A stretch of DNA of 38,631 bases from Neomegalonema sp. (GCA_022760355.1 JALEGB010000122.1:1-38631); one strand, 5' to 3'. Counted from the first letter of the stretch, positions 16,910 through 25,594 are shown. Translations and numbers: made by a program. The notes: generated from the letters alone by a model not told the origin.

Positions 16910-17758
16910 ATGCCGCATGCCGCCATCGCCGCTCTCGTCGACGCATTTCCGCTGCGCGCGGGCGGGTTTATCGTCACACTCTATGGCGACGTGGTTGCGC
17001 CGCGCGGGGGCGGGTTATGGATGGGCAATGTGATCGAGGCCTGCGCGGCGGTGGGCGTCAATGAAAGCCGAGTGCGAACGGCGGTGTCGCGTTTGGTGGC
17101 GGCAGGCCGGTTAGAAGGTCTAAAGGACGGGCGCAAGAGCTACTACCGGCTCACGAACGCTGGCGAGATCGAATTTGAACGCGCGGCGGAGCGTATTTAC
17201 CGAGAGCCCATCGCGGCGCCGGTGCGTGGTTGGCGGATTGTGCTGCTGCCGCAAGGGGCGCAGCGTGAAGCGTTGATGGAGCAGTTGAGCGCCTGCCGTT
17301 TTGGCTTTCCGCAGCCCGGCGTGGCGATTTTGCCGGATCGCGGCGATCCCTTGCCTGACATCGCCGCGCCAAGCTTCCTCGCCGCCAGTGACGATGATCT
17401 GACCGAAGTCGTACGCGCCGCATGGCCGCTGGAGGAGCTTCACGCACGTATTGAGCTGTTTTTTTCGGTGTTTGAGCCGCTCGAAAAAGCGCCGCCTGCG
17501 CCGGAAAACGCCTTGGCGGCGCGTCTAATGCTTGTGCATGCTTTCCGCGAAATCGCGCTATCCGACCCGCGGTTGCCTTTGGAGTTTTTGCCGGCGAATT
17601 GGCGCGGCCCGGCGGCGCGGGCCTTGTTCGCTCGTCTGTATCTGGCCCTTTCCCCTGCGGCCGATGCGGCGATTGGCAAATTCCAGGACCAAAACGGCCA
17701 GCTGCGTTTGGACGCCGCGGCGATCGCGAGCCGCATGGAGGCGTTGGGCGGCGAGTAG
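16910..17758 (+). CDS. PaaX-family transcriptional regulator
   Basis: A 282-residue regulator related to PaaX, the phenylacetyl-CoA-responsive repressor of phenylacetate degradation. The N-terminal winged helix-turn-helix spans about residues 10-90, with IEACAAVGVNESRVRTAVSRLVAAGRLEG and GRKSYYRLTNAGE. The central PaaX domain has VRGWRIVLLP near residue 105. A helical C-terminal domain ends with LPANWRGPAARALFARLY, matching the usual PaaX LPxxWpG-A block. No paa genes lie in the window, so its targets are elsewhere or are other genes. Family assignment is firm; effector unknown. A dispersed repeat begins 12 bases after its stop codon. Confidence 0.85.
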   Translation: MPHAAIAALVDAFPLRAGGFIVTLYGDVVAPRGGGLWMGNVIEACAAVGVNESRVRTAVSRLVAAGRLEGLKDGRKSYYRLTNAGEIEFERAAERIYREPIAAPVRGWRIVLLPQGAQREALMEQLSACRFGFPQPGVAILPDRGDPLPDIAAPSFLAASDDDLTEVVRAAWPLEELHARIELFFSVFEPLEKAPPAPENALAARLMLVHAFREIALSDPRLPLEFLPANWRGPAARALFARLYLALSPAADAAIGKFQDQNGQLRLDAAAIASRMEALGGE

Positions 17759-17769
17759 GGCGCGCGCTG

Positions 17770-17850
17770 CTCAAGCGACGCCGGGTGGCGGAAACAGCTT
17801 CGGCCAAAATGAACGGCGAGAGCTTTGAGTCGATCCAATCTGATCGGCGA
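17770..17850 (+). repeat. Dispersed intergenic repeat, copy 1
   Basis: About 80 bases downstream of the PaaX-family gene align along their full length, with one single-base gap, to 38550-38631. Roughly three quarters of positions agree, and the last 21 differ at only three. The 3' end forms a small palindrome, CGATC-N6-GATCG. Location outside genes and the conserved palindrome suggest a REP-like or Rhizobiales-type intergenic repeat family. Confidence 0.6.
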
Positions 17851-17912
17851 ATGCGCTACATTGATGAGCGCGCCGCCTCGTAAGGCGCAGCCGGTGGGAG
17901 ATGAGATTGGTG

Positions 17913-18626
17913 ATGCAGAACGCGCCGAGCATTCTCGCGGTGGTTCCAGCGCGTGGCGGGTCGAAAGGGCTGCCGCGTAAGAACATCGCGCCGCTGGCGG
18001 GGAAGCCGTTGATTGCGCATAGTATTGACGCAGCGAAGTCCGCTCGCACGGCGATGCGCGTAATGGTCTCGACCGAGGATGCGGAGATCGCGACGGTTTC
18101 GGCCCAATTTGGCGCCGAGATCGCCGAGCGGCCGCAGCATCTGGCGGAAGATCATGTGAGATCTGCGGATGTGCTGCTGGATTTGCTGAGCCGGCTCGCG
18201 GCGGAGGAGGGGTATCGCCCCGACCTGCTGCTGCTCCTGCAACCCACGTCGCCGCTGCGCCGCTCCGAACATATCGACGCCGCGCTGGCGCAGTTTGTCC
18301 CGCTCTGGCGGCAAGGGAAGGCGCAAAGCCTGACCAGCGTGTGTGAGGTGGACCATCACCCGATGAAATCGCTGGTGATTGATAAGGCCGAGATGCTGGC
18401 CCCGATGTTTGAGCGGGAGATGCTGGAGCGGCCGCGGCAGAGCCTGCCGCGCGCCTATCGCCCCAACGGCGCGATCTATATCAACGACGTCGCGCGCTTC
18501 ATCGCCGAGGAGCGCTTTTTTACCGAGCCCTCGGCGCCGTATGTTATGTCGTCCGATGCGAGCGTCGATATTGACGCCGCGCTCGATCTGACGATCGCCG
18601 AAGCTCTCCTGCGGGCGCGGGGATAA
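17913..18626 (+). CDS. Acylneuraminate cytidylyltransferase family (CMP-sugar synthetase)
   Basis: Cytoplasmic nucleotidyltransferase of 237 residues that activates a nonulosonic or related acid sugar with CTP to the CMP-sugar. The N-terminal AVVPARGGSKGLPRKNI is the nucleotide-binding signature of NeuA, PseF and LegF proteins. LLLLQPTSPLRRSEHID near residue 100 is the second family block, and YVMSSDASVDIDAALDL near the end holds the metal-binding aspartates. ATG 17913 lies 12 bases after GTGGGAG; ATG 17901 and GTG 17910 are in-frame alternatives. It probably supplies a precursor for the surface polysaccharide whose synthesis gene lies at 15110. Whether the sugar is sialic, pseudaminic, legionaminic or Kdo-like cannot be decided, as the biosynthetic partners are not here. 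Confidence 0.85.
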   Translation: MQNAPSILAVVPARGGSKGLPRKNIAPLAGKPLIAHSIDAAKSARTAMRVMVSTEDAEIATVSAQFGAEIAERPQHLAEDHVRSADVLLDLLSRLAAEEGYRPDLLLLLQPTSPLRRSEHIDAALAQFVPLWRQGKAQSLTSVCEVDHHPMKSLVIDKAEMLAPMFEREMLERPRQSLPRAYRPNGAIYINDVARFIAEERFFTEPSAPYVMSSDASVDIDAALDLTIAEALLRARG

Positions 18627-18662
18627 TGTTGTAATCTCACGCGCTTGAGCTGTCGGTTCGCT

Positions 18663-19580
18663 TTATTTTGAGGCGTGACGAACCCGGTAGGCGTCGCCAT
18701 TGCGCAGCTCAATGAAGATCTGCGGTTCCGCAGCCGATGCGCTCGCCGCCATCCGCCGGACGCTGGAGCGGACGGGCAGGCGCGCCAGCAGTCGCCATGC
18801 GCCGCCTTCAAACCGAACAATTTTCACCGAACGGCGATTGCGCGACGGGATCGCCAGCTCCAGCAGACCGTCGCCATCCAGATCCGCCGCCGCCGCGAGT
18901 CGCAGTTCGCGAGCGCCGATGGCGTGGTTGGAAAAGCCGGCGAGCGTGTCCAGCTGGCTCAAAACGCCGCCAGTGTAGGACCAGAGCTTGAGCGTGCCGC
19001 CGATATGGGGCGTTTGCACATAAGCGATCTGCTTGCCGCCGCGCCCGACGAAATCGGCAATCGCCGCGATGTTGAGCCAGCGATAGCTGCGGCCGATGAA
19101 AGGCGTTGTCGCCTTTTGCAGCAGCGCCCCGCGCCGCAGCCCGTAGATTGTCACGGCGGCGCCGCGCCGGCTTGAGCTGCGGATCGTGATCACTTCAACT
19201 TGGCCGTCCCCGTCAAGATCGGCCAGGCGCGGCGTTACATCTTCAAAGACTTCGCTTTGCGGCAGCGATACGCGCAGCTCCGCGCCTGTCGCCGTGCGCA
19301 CCATCAGCGCGCCTGCTTCGATGTCGTCGCCAATGACGCCATGGCGATAGCGCCGAGTCGGCTCAGCATACCATGCCGCACGGATATCGCCGGTGGCGCG
19401 CGTCGCAACCCGCCCATCTGAGAGGCCGTTGGGCGCAGCGGGCCGGCTGTCCGCAAACAGATCCGGGCGCGGCGCCGTCTTTTGCAGGCGCCAGCCCGCG
19501 TGCTGTTGGGCGGACGCCTGCGGGGCGAACAACAACGGCGCCGCGCAGATCATCGCGGCGCAGAGGACTGACTTCAACAT
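18663..19580 (-). CDS. Secreted FG-GAP/VCBS-like repeat protein, function unknown
   Basis: Exported protein of 305 residues. A clear signal peptide (MLKSVLCAAMICAAPLLFAPQASAQ) ends near residue 25. The mature part has two calcium-loop-like FG-GAP elements, LADLDGDGQVEVITI near residue 115 and AADLDGDGLLELAIPS near 235, separated by blade-like segments (IADFVGRGGKQIAYVQT near 185). This suggests part of a beta-propeller of integrin-like or VCBS type. Such proteins are periplasmic or surface-located and often bind sugars or partner proteins. It lies 66 bases downstream of the semialdehyde dehydrogenase gene on the same strand but is functionally unrelated to it as far as can be seen. A more specific role cannot be given. 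Confidence 0.75.
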   Translation of the reverse strand: MLKSVLCAAMICAAPLLFAPQASAQQHAGWRLQKTAPRPDLFADSRPAAPNGLSDGRVATRATGDIRAAWYAEPTRRYRHGVIGDDIEAGALMVRTATGAELRVSLPQSEVFEDVTPRLADLDGDGQVEVITIRSSSRRGAAVTIYGLRRGALLQKATTPFIGRSYRWLNIAAIADFVGRGGKQIAYVQTPHIGGTLKLWSYTGGVLSQLDTLAGFSNHAIGARELRLAAAADLDGDGLLELAIPSRNRRSVKIVRFEGGAWRLLARLPVRSSVRRMAASASAAEPQIFIELRNGDAYRVRHASK

Positions 19581-19646
19581 GGGCGCTCCCTAACCTCAAT
19601 GTGCGCCAGGCGCGGAGATTGCGCCGCGCCGGCGCTTACTGAGGCT

Positions 19647-21206
19647 TTAGGCGACGCTCCATTTGCCGTCGACTAGGCGCAGCAGGTTGCTCGCGTCATC
19701 TTGAAGAGCCGTGGGCAGCAGCGCCTGCGGCATGTCCTGAAACGCGATGGGGCGCATCCAGCGGGTGATGGCGAGAGAGCCGACGGAGGTCGAACGCGCG
19801 TCGGTGCTCGCCGGGTAGGGGCCGCCATGCATCATCGCGTGGCACACCTCGACGCCGGTCGGGAAGCCGTTGGCGATCACGCGGCCGGCCGCGCGCGCGA
19901 TGAGCGGGGTCAGTTTCGCCGCCAGCGGGTGATCCGCCTCGTCCAGTTGCAGCGTCGCCGTCAGTTGCCCCTCCAAGCCGCGAGCAACGGCGACCATCTC
20001 ATCTTCGCTGGCGCAGCCGACGACAACCCCCGACGGGCCGAACACCTCGTGGCGCAGGCTTTCATCCGCGTTCCAACGCGCCGCGCTGACCTCGTAGATT
20101 GCCGGCGCGACGTTGCAGACGCCCTCCGCCTGCGCGCCGACCGCGCGGCGGTCGTCATCGGAGCGGGCCTCCAGCGCCGAGCGATAGGCGCCAGCGATGC
20201 CCGGCGTCAGCATCGCCGCTGAGGCGGCGTTGGCGACTTCGGCTGCGGCCGTTTCAACAAACCCCGAGAGCGCATCGCCGGCCATGCCGACAACCACGCC
20301 CGGATTGGTGCAAAACTGCCCGACGCCAAGGGTCAAGGATCCGATCCATCCCTTCGCGATCGCTTCGCCCCGCGCCTGGAGCGCGTTTGGCAGCAGGAAC
20401 ATCGGATTAACGCTGCCCAGTTCGCCGTAGAAAGGAATCGGCTCGGGTCGAGCGGCGCACAGATTGAAGAGCGCCCGTCCGCCGCGGAGACTGCCGGTGA
20501 AGCCGACCGCTTTGATCAGAGGGTGCTGGACCAGCGCGCCGCCGACCGCATGACCCGCACCATGAACCAGTGAGAACACGCCCGCCGGCATTCCGGTTTT
20601 CGCGGCTGCGGCGGCAATCGCCTCTCCGACCAGCGCGCCGACGCCCGGATGGGCCGGATGTCCTTTGAAGACCACGGGGCAGCCGGCGGCGAGGGCCGAG
20701 GCCGTGTCGCCGCCTGCGACGGAGAAAGCGAGCGGGAAGTTCGACGCGCCAAACACGGCGACCGGGCCGAGCGGCAGGTGCGTCAACCGGAGATCTGCGC
20801 GCGGCAGCGGGGCGCGATCCGGCATCGCGCTGTCCAGCCGCGCGCCGAGATAGGAGCCTTCTTCAATCCAATCCGCAAACATCCGCAGCTGACCAATCGT
20901 GCGGCCGCGTTCGCCGTTCAGCCGCGCTTCGGGCAGAGCGGTTTCCTGCATGCCGCGTTCGGTCAGTTGCGGGCCGCGCGCGTCAATTTCATCGGCGCAG
21001 GCGCGCAGGAAGGCGGCGCGTTCAGCCCGCGTTTTCGCCGCGAATTCAGGATAGGCGGCTTCGGCCGCCTGAGCTGCGCGGTCAACGATCGCTTCGGATC
21101 CTTCGGCGAAGCTCGGTTCGATTTCCACGCCCATCGCTGGCGCGACGGCCTTAAAGGAGCCCTCGCCCGGAACCCATTCGCCAGCAATCAAATGTTCGGT
21201 TTTCAT
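19647..21206 (-). CDS. Aldehyde dehydrogenase, 2,5-dioxovalerate (alpha-ketoglutarate semialdehyde) type
   Basis: NAD(P)-dependent aldehyde dehydrogenase of 519 residues. The start MKTEHLIAGEWVPG and the catalytic residues E262 (FYGELGSVNP) and C299 (GQFCTNPG) are visible, and PVVFKGHPAHPG (K181) forms the cofactor site. The FKGHPAHP and ELGSVNP signatures are those of the NADP-linked alpha-ketoglutarate semialdehyde dehydrogenases, which finish sugar-acid, hydroxyproline or glucarate breakdown by making 2-oxoglutarate. ATG 21206 has AGAGG 6 bases upstream; a frame extending to 21278 is less likely. It lies 137 bases after fumarylacetoacetase on the same strand. It is not a known homogentisate enzyme, so it may be a separate unit or process an aldehyde related to the sugar-acid genes at 6-9 kb. 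Confidence 0.85.
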   Translation of the reverse strand: MKTEHLIAGEWVPGEGSFKAVAPAMGVEIEPSFAEGSEAIVDRAAQAAEAAYPEFAAKTRAERAAFLRACADEIDARGPQLTERGMQETALPEARLNGERGRTIGQLRMFADWIEEGSYLGARLDSAMPDRAPLPRADLRLTHLPLGPVAVFGASNFPLAFSVAGGDTASALAAGCPVVFKGHPAHPGVGALVGEAIAAAAAKTGMPAGVFSLVHGAGHAVGGALVQHPLIKAVGFTGSLRGGRALFNLCAARPEPIPFYGELGSVNPMFLLPNALQARGEAIAKGWIGSLTLGVGQFCTNPGVVVGMAGDALSGFVETAAAEVANAASAAMLTPGIAGAYRSALEARSDDDRRAVGAQAEGVCNVAPAIYEVSAARWNADESLRHEVFGPSGVVVGCASEDEMVAVARGLEGQLTATLQLDEADHPLAAKLTPLIARAAGRVIANGFPTGVEVCHAMMHGGPYPASTDARSTSVGSLAITRWMRPIAFQDMPQALLPTALQDDASNLLRLVDGKWSVA

Positions 21207-21343
21207 CGCGCGCCTCTTCTGGTCCGGCGCGCTGCATTGCATTCGCAGCGCGCTCAAATGACTGTTGATCCGGGTCATCTCAGATCTTAGGCGCAGGATC
21301 TAGATCGTTTTAAATGCCAGCTCTCGCGACGGGACGTTGACAT

Positions 21344-22594
21344 TCACATTTGCGCGGGGCGGACGCGGCCAGCGCATTCACCAAAGCCAACGCGAAAGCC
21401 GTCGCCGACCGCTTCGCCGCGAAGAACGACCAGGTCGCCATCTTCCAGGAAGCTGCGCGTTTCGCCGGTGGCGAGGGTGATGGGGTCTCGCCCGCCCCAT
21501 GATATTTCGAGCATCGAGCCCCGACTCTCCCTGTTTGGCCCCGAAATGGTGCCGGAGCCGAGCAGGTCGCCAACGCGCATTGCACAGCCTGAGGAGCTAT
21601 GGTGCGCCAGCTGCTGCGCGGACGAGTAATACATTTCGCGATAATTTGTGCGCGAAACGGTCGTGGCGCGTTCGGCGCCGTCCGGTTGCAGGTCGACTTG
21701 CAGTTGGATGTCGTACAATGTCGGCGAGTTCGTCTGAAGATAGGGTAATAACGCATGGTCGCGCGGCGGCGTGTCGGTGCGGAACGGCTCCAGCGCAGCT
21801 TTTGGAACGATCCAAGGGCTGATCGACGTGCCGAACGCTTTCGCTTGAAAGGGGCCGAGCGGTTGATACTCCCAGGCCTGGATATCGCGCGCCGACCAAT
21901 CATTCAGCAACACATATCCGAAGATGAGCGCGTCGGCTTCATCCGCCGTCAAGCGCTCGCCCATCTGGGTGGCGCCGCCGATGATCGCGCCCATTTCGAG
22001 TTCGAAATCCAGACGCTGACTGGCGCCCCAATGCGGAATCTCCGCGTCCTTTGGCTTCAGCTGGCCGCAGGGGCGGCGGATGTCAGTTCCGCTAACCACC
22101 ACCGTGCTCGCGCGGCCGTTATAGCCAATTGGGATATGCAGCCAGTTCGGCGGCAACGCGTTGTCGGCGCCGCGGAACATCGTGCCGACATTCGTCGCAT
22201 GATGGCGGCCGGCATAGAAATCTGTATATTCGGTCACCTCAAAAGGCAGGAGCGGCGTCGCTTCGGCAAGCGGCCGTAGAAATGGCGTCAGCTGTTCGCG
22301 CTCCGGCGCGTCTTCCGCCAACAACTCAGCCAGCCGCGCGCGGAGCGCCGCCCAGCATGCGGGGCCGCGCGCCATCAGCTCATTCCAACCGCCAGTCTGG
22401 AGCGCAGGCCCGCCGTCAAGCACGAGCAATCCAGCCCGCTCAAGCGCCGAGACGTCGAGCGCCAGATCGCCGATCGGCACGGCGCAACGCGGCGATCCGT
22501 TCGCGAACGAAACCCGTCCGTAGGGAAGATTGTTCAGCGGAAACGGGGTTTCAGGGGAGTTTGCTGTTTCGATCCAGCTCAGTCGCAGCGGCAT
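21344..22594 (-). CDS. fahA: Fumarylacetoacetase
   Basis: Cytosolic hydrolase of 416 residues that splits fumarylacetoacetate into fumarate and acetoacetate, the last step of tyrosine/homogentisate breakdown. Residues matching the vertebrate active site are seen: D125 and H132 in YTDFYAGRHHATNVG, E198 and E200 in LDFELEMGA, and D232 in LLNDWSARDIQAWEY. An SH3-like N-terminal domain precedes the hydrolase fold. ATG 22594 is chosen because a GAGGAGGAAG site lies just upstream; this puts the start 44 bases inside the 3' end of the marR gene, so the two are likely translated from one mRNA. Divergent hmgA encodes the dioxygenase two steps earlier. The intervening isomerase is not in the window. 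Confidence 0.95.
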   Translation of the reverse strand: MPLRLSWIETANSPETPFPLNNLPYGRVSFANGSPRCAVPIGDLALDVSALERAGLLVLDGGPALQTGGWNELMARGPACWAALRARLAELLAEDAPEREQLTPFLRPLAEATPLLPFEVTEYTDFYAGRHHATNVGTMFRGADNALPPNWLHIPIGYNGRASTVVVSGTDIRRPCGQLKPKDAEIPHWGASQRLDFELEMGAIIGGATQMGERLTADEADALIFGYVLLNDWSARDIQAWEYQPLGPFQAKAFGTSISPWIVPKAALEPFRTDTPPRDHALLPYLQTNSPTLYDIQLQVDLQPDGAERATTVSRTNYREMYYSSAQQLAHHSSSGCAMRVGDLLGSGTISGPNRESRGSMLEISWGGRDPITLATGETRSFLEDGDLVVLRGEAVGDGFRVGFGECAGRVRPAQM

Positions 22595-23051
22595 TGCAGG
22601 CTTCCTCCTCAGCGCCATTGGGCGTCCGAGGCAGTGTCAGAAGTCGCAACACGCGATCGAACGCCATTTTTTCTTCTGGTGACAGGCGCGCCACAAGATC
22701 AGCTTCGTACTCCAGCGCAACCGGCGTCATTTCGGTGATCAGCTTGCGCCCCTGCTCCGTCAGCGAAAGGGCTACGAGCCGTCTGTCGGTTTCGTCGGGC
22801 CGTTTGGTGATCAGCCCCATCCCCTCCAGCCGCGCCGCAGCTCGGGACGCCATTGATTTTTCCAAATCGGCGCGCTGCTCCAGATCTCGGACGCTGACAC
22901 AGTCCACTTGCGAGAGGTGCGCGATGATCCGCCACTCAGCGACGCTCAAACCAAAGCGTTGCGTGTAGCGTTTTGAAAACTCCGCGCTCACGCGGCTGGC
23001 GACGCGCGCCAGCTGATACGGCAAGAAATTCTCCAGATCGAAACCAGCCAT
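22551..23051 (-). CDS. MarR-family regulator of the homogentisate genes
   Basis: Winged helix-turn-helix repressor of 166 residues. The MarR core is visible: VSAEFSKRYTQRFGLSVAEWRIIAHLSQ in the first third, the recognition-helix region LEQRADLEKSMASRAAARLEGMGLI, and the wing KRPDETDRRLVALSLTEQGRKL, where the D-x-R motif marks the family. Such proteins bind a palindrome as dimers and release it when a phenolic ligand binds. It is divergent from hmgA, with a 20-base palindrome in between, and its 3' end overlaps fahA by 44 bases. It is therefore the probable homogentisate-responsive repressor (HmgR-like role), though HmgR in Pseudomonas is of another family. The role is inferred from context. 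Confidence 0.85.
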   Translation of the reverse strand: MAGFDLENFLPYQLARVASRVSAEFSKRYTQRFGLSVAEWRIIAHLSQVDCVSVRDLEQRADLEKSMASRAAARLEGMGLITKRPDETDRRLVALSLTEQGRKLITEMTPVALEYEADLVARLSPEEKMAFDRVLRLLTLPRTPNGAEEEACNAAATELDRNSKLP

Positions 23052-23124
23052 CCGACGCCTGCTAAGCCATTCTTGATCTGCACCTTTTTAGTTTGCTTGC
23101 GCGTGGCGTAAAGAAAAGCTTGAT

Positions 23125-23144
23125 TTTGTTGCGAATGCAACGAA
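23125..23144. promoter_or_regulatory. Candidate MarR operator between marR and hmgA
   Basis: TTTGTTGCGAATGCAACGAA is an interrupted palindrome (arms TTTGTTGC and GCAACGAA, one mismatched pair, 4-base centre GAAT). It lies in the 141-base divergent gap, 48 bases before the hmgA start. Size and symmetry match MarR-dimer sites. Symmetry is seen; binding is inferred. Confidence 0.5.
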
Positions 23145-23192
23145 TTTTATGAGCAAGGAAACACTGAGCCGTTGGCTAGGGAGGTCGCGCTG

Positions 23193-24554
23193 GTGAATGA
23201 GATGACAGGGTCGGGCGTGTTCCCGGCGCATGATACGCGGTATGGAACCACGCCGGGTTATATGCCGGGTTTCGGCAATGATTTTGAGACTGAGGCGCTG
23301 CCTGCCGCGTTGCCGCAGGGGCGGAATTCCCCGCAACGCTGCAACTACGGGCTCTATGCCGAGCAGCTGTCAGGCTCGCCGTTTACAGCGCCGCAAGGTT
23401 CGCTGGAACGCAGCTGGATGTACCGGATTCGGCCATCCGTTAAGCATGTCGCGAAATTCGAAAAGCTGGCGGTTCCCTACTGGAAGACGGCGCCGCATGT
23501 CATTGAGGACGTCATTTCGCTGGGCCAGTATCGCTGGGACCCGACGCCGTTTCCATCGGAGCCAGTGAATTTCATCACCGGCATGCGCACCATGACGACG
23601 GCGGGCGATGTCGGCACGCAGGTCGGCATGGCGGCGCATGTGTATTTGGCCAACCAGTCGATGGGCGACGACTATTTCTTCTCGGCCGACAGTGAGCTGC
23701 TTGTTGTGCCGCAACATGGTCGCCTGAAGATCTACACTGAGTTCGGCGTGATTGACTTGGAGCCGCTCGAGATCTGCGTGCTGCCACGAGGCATGCTGTT
23801 CAAGGTCGACCTGCCGGATGGCGAGGCGCGCGGTTTTGTCTGTGAAAACTACGGCGCAAAATTCACCTTGCCAGGCAGGGGCCCGATCGGCGCGAACTGT
23901 CTGGCGAACCCGCGCGATTTCAAGACGCCGATTGCGTGGTTTGAGGATCGTGATGCGCCTTGCCGGGTATTGGTGAAATGGTGCGGCCAGTTTCACGTGA
24001 CTGAAATCGGCCACTCGCCGCTGGATGTGGTAGCGTGGCATGGTAATTACGCGCCGTACAAATATGACCTGCGCACCTATTCGGCGGTGGGGTCGATTAC
24101 ATTCGATCACCCCGACCCGTCGATCTTTACGGTGCTGACGGCGCCGACGGCGGAAGTTGGAACGGCGAATATTGACTTCGTTATCTTCCCGCCGCGCTGG
24201 TTGCCACAAGAAGACACCTTCCGCCCACCTTGGTATCATAAGAACATTATGTCCGAGCTGATGGGAAATATTTACGGACAGTATGATGCGAAACCGACTG
24301 GATTTGCTCCAGGCGGCGTATCATTGCACAATTGCATGCTGCCACATGGGCCTGATCTGGAAGCGTTTGAAAAGGCGAGCACGGACAGCTGGGATCCAAT
24401 CAAGCTCGAGAACACGATGAGCTTTATGTTTGAGACCCGTTTCCCGCAGCAGCTGACCCGTTTTGCGGCCGACGAAGCGCCGCTGCAGGACGATTATGTC
24501 GAGTGCTGGGCCGGGCTCGATAAGAAGTTCGACGGTACGCCTGGGCTGAAATAG
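23193..24554 (+). CDS. hmgA: Homogentisate 1,2-dioxygenase
   Basis: Non-haem iron dioxygenase of 453 residues that opens homogentisate to 4-maleylacetoacetate. The cupin-like C-terminal domain holds the Fe(II) ligands H349 (PPWYHKN), E355 (MSELMG) and H385 (LPHGPD), matching the human enzyme order H-E-H, with the conserved stretch [12 protein letters not shown] between. The N-terminal [15 protein letters not shown] is a family hallmark. The start is taken as GTG 23193 because AGGGAGG lies 8 bases upstream; ATG 23202 is possible and the TTG at 23172 is unlikely. It heads a plus-strand run with an MBL-fold protein, a flavin hydroxylase and a DUF2783 protein, opposite marR-fahA. It is probably repressed by the MarR protein through the palindrome at 23125. 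Confidence 0.97.
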   Translation: MNEMTGSGVFPAHDTRYGTTPGYMPGFGNDFETEALPAALPQGRNSPQRCNYGLYAEQLSGSPFTAPQGSLERSWMYRIRPSVKHVAKFEKLAVPYWKTAPHVIEDVISLGQYRWDPTPFPSEPVNFITGMRTMTTAGDVGTQVGMAAHVYLANQSMGDDYFFSADSELLVVPQHGRLKIYTEFGVIDLEPLEICVLPRGMLFKVDLPDGEARGFVCENYGAKFTLPGRGPIGANCLANPRDFKTPIAWFEDRDAPCRVLVKWCGQFHVTEIGHSPLDVVAWHGNYAPYKYDLRTYSAVGSITFDHPDPSIFTVLTAPTAEVGTANIDFVIFPPRWLPQEDTFRPPWYHKNIMSELMGNIYGQYDAKPTGFAPGGVSLHNCMLPHGPDLEAFEKASTDSWDPIKLENTMSFMFETRFPQQLTRFAADEAPLQDDYVECWAGLDKKFDGTPGLK

Positions 24555-24564
24555 TTGGCGTTGC

Positions 24565-24599
24565 TCGCGGTCGCGTGCAAGCGGCCGCGATCTTAATTC
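24565..24599 (+). terminator. Hairpin and T-rich tail after hmgA (terminator or attenuator)
   Basis: Ten-base arms TCGCGGTCGC (24565-24574) and GCGGCCGCGA (24581-24590) with one G-U pair and a 6-base loop, followed by TCTTAATTCTCTTTT. This is a plausible intrinsic terminator directly after hmgA. As the MBL gene starts only 30 bases on, it may act as an attenuator that keeps hmgA mRNA more abundant than the distal genes. Confidence 0.5.
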
Positions 24600-24619
24600 T
24601 CTTTTCAATGGAGCGGCAC

Positions 24620-25570
24620 ATGACGCAGGGCTTCGCGTCCCAGGGCGATTTGACCGAGAAGAACATCACTTTTTCCGAGGTTGGTCGGGACATTTGGGCC
24701 TTTACGGCCGAGGGTGATCCAAATTCGGGCGTGATTATCGGTGATGACAGCGTCATGATCATCGAGGCGCAGGCGACGCCGCGCCTGGCGCAAAAGGTGA
24801 TCGATAAGGTGCGCGAGATCACCGATAAACCGATCAGCCATGTTGTGCTGACCCACTATCACGCGGTGCGGGTGCTTGGCGCGTCGGCCTTTGGCGCGCA
24901 GCAGATTATCATGTCGGACAAGGCGCGCTCGATGGTTGTTGAACGGGGACAGGAAGACTGGGACAGTGAGTTCCAGCGCTTCCCGCGGCTGTTCGAGGGG
25001 CATGAAAGCATCCCGGGCCTGACCTGGCCGACGACGACCTTCAGTGAGTCCATGACGGTCTATCTTGGCCAGCGGAAGATCGAGATCCGTCATCTTGGTC
25101 GCGCGCATACTGCGGGCGACGCGGTGGTCTGGGCGCCGGATGAGCGGGTGATGTTCACCGGCGACATCGTTGAGTATCACTCGGCGTGCTATTGCGGCGA
25201 TGGCCATTTCGGCGATTGGGGCCGTACTCTGGACGCTGTGAAATCCTATGACCCTCAATCAATTGCGCCAGGCCGCGGTGATGCGCTGGTGGGCGTAGAG
25301 ATGGTCGATGCGGCGCTGGCGGCAACCCGCGACTTCGTCGCGAGCACCTACCGGCCGGTGGCGCAAGTCGCCGCGCGCGGCGGATCGTTGAAGGAAGCGT
25401 ATGACGCGATGCGCGCGGAATGCGATCCAAAGTTCAAGGACTACGCGATCTACGAACATTGCCTGCCGTTCAACGTGGCGCGGGCCTATGACGAGGCGCG
25501 TGGAATCGATACGCCGCGCATCTGGACGGCGGAGCGTGACATCGAAATGTGGAACGCGCTTCAGGGATAA
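24620..25570 (+). CDS. Metallo-beta-lactamase-fold protein with altered metal site, homogentisate cluster
   Basis: MBL-fold protein of 316 residues, likely cytoplasmic (no signal peptide). The usual motif HxHxDH is here H79-Y-H81-A-V83-R84, so the Asp and third His are replaced. H163 (LGRAHTAGD) and D182 (FTGD) are present, but the final His of PGHG is R219 (APGRGDAL). Ligands of the first metal site therefore remain while most of the second site is gone, suggesting a one-metal or redox-inactive variant with unusual chemistry. ATG 24620 follows GGAG by 6 bases; ATG 24608 has no site. It lies between hmgA and a flavin hydroxylase, so it may hydrolyse a lactone or thioester formed in aromatic catabolism, or substitute for a missing step. 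Function is unknown; I am sure only of the fold. Confidence 0.82.
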   Translation: MTQGFASQGDLTEKNITFSEVGRDIWAFTAEGDPNSGVIIGDDSVMIIEAQATPRLAQKVIDKVREITDKPISHVVLTHYHAVRVLGASAFGAQQIIMSDKARSMVVERGQEDWDSEFQRFPRLFEGHESIPGLTWPTTTFSESMTVYLGQRKIEIRHLGRAHTAGDAVVWAPDERVMFTGDIVEYHSACYCGDGHFGDWGRTLDAVKSYDPQSIAPGRGDALVGVEMVDAALAATRDFVASTYRPVAQVAARGGSLKEAYDAMRAECDPKFKDYAIYEHCLPFNVARAYDEARGIDTPRIWTAERDIEMWNALQG

Positions 25571-25576
25571 TGGCAG

Positions 25577-25594
25577 GCGCCGCTGCGGCGGCGC
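25577..25594. other. GC hairpin in the gap before the flavin hydroxylase gene
   Basis: Perfect 7-base arms GCGCCGC and GCGGCGC with a TGCG loop, 7 bases after the MBL-protein stop codon. No U tract follows. It may stabilise or partly terminate the upstream message. Confidence 0.3.
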
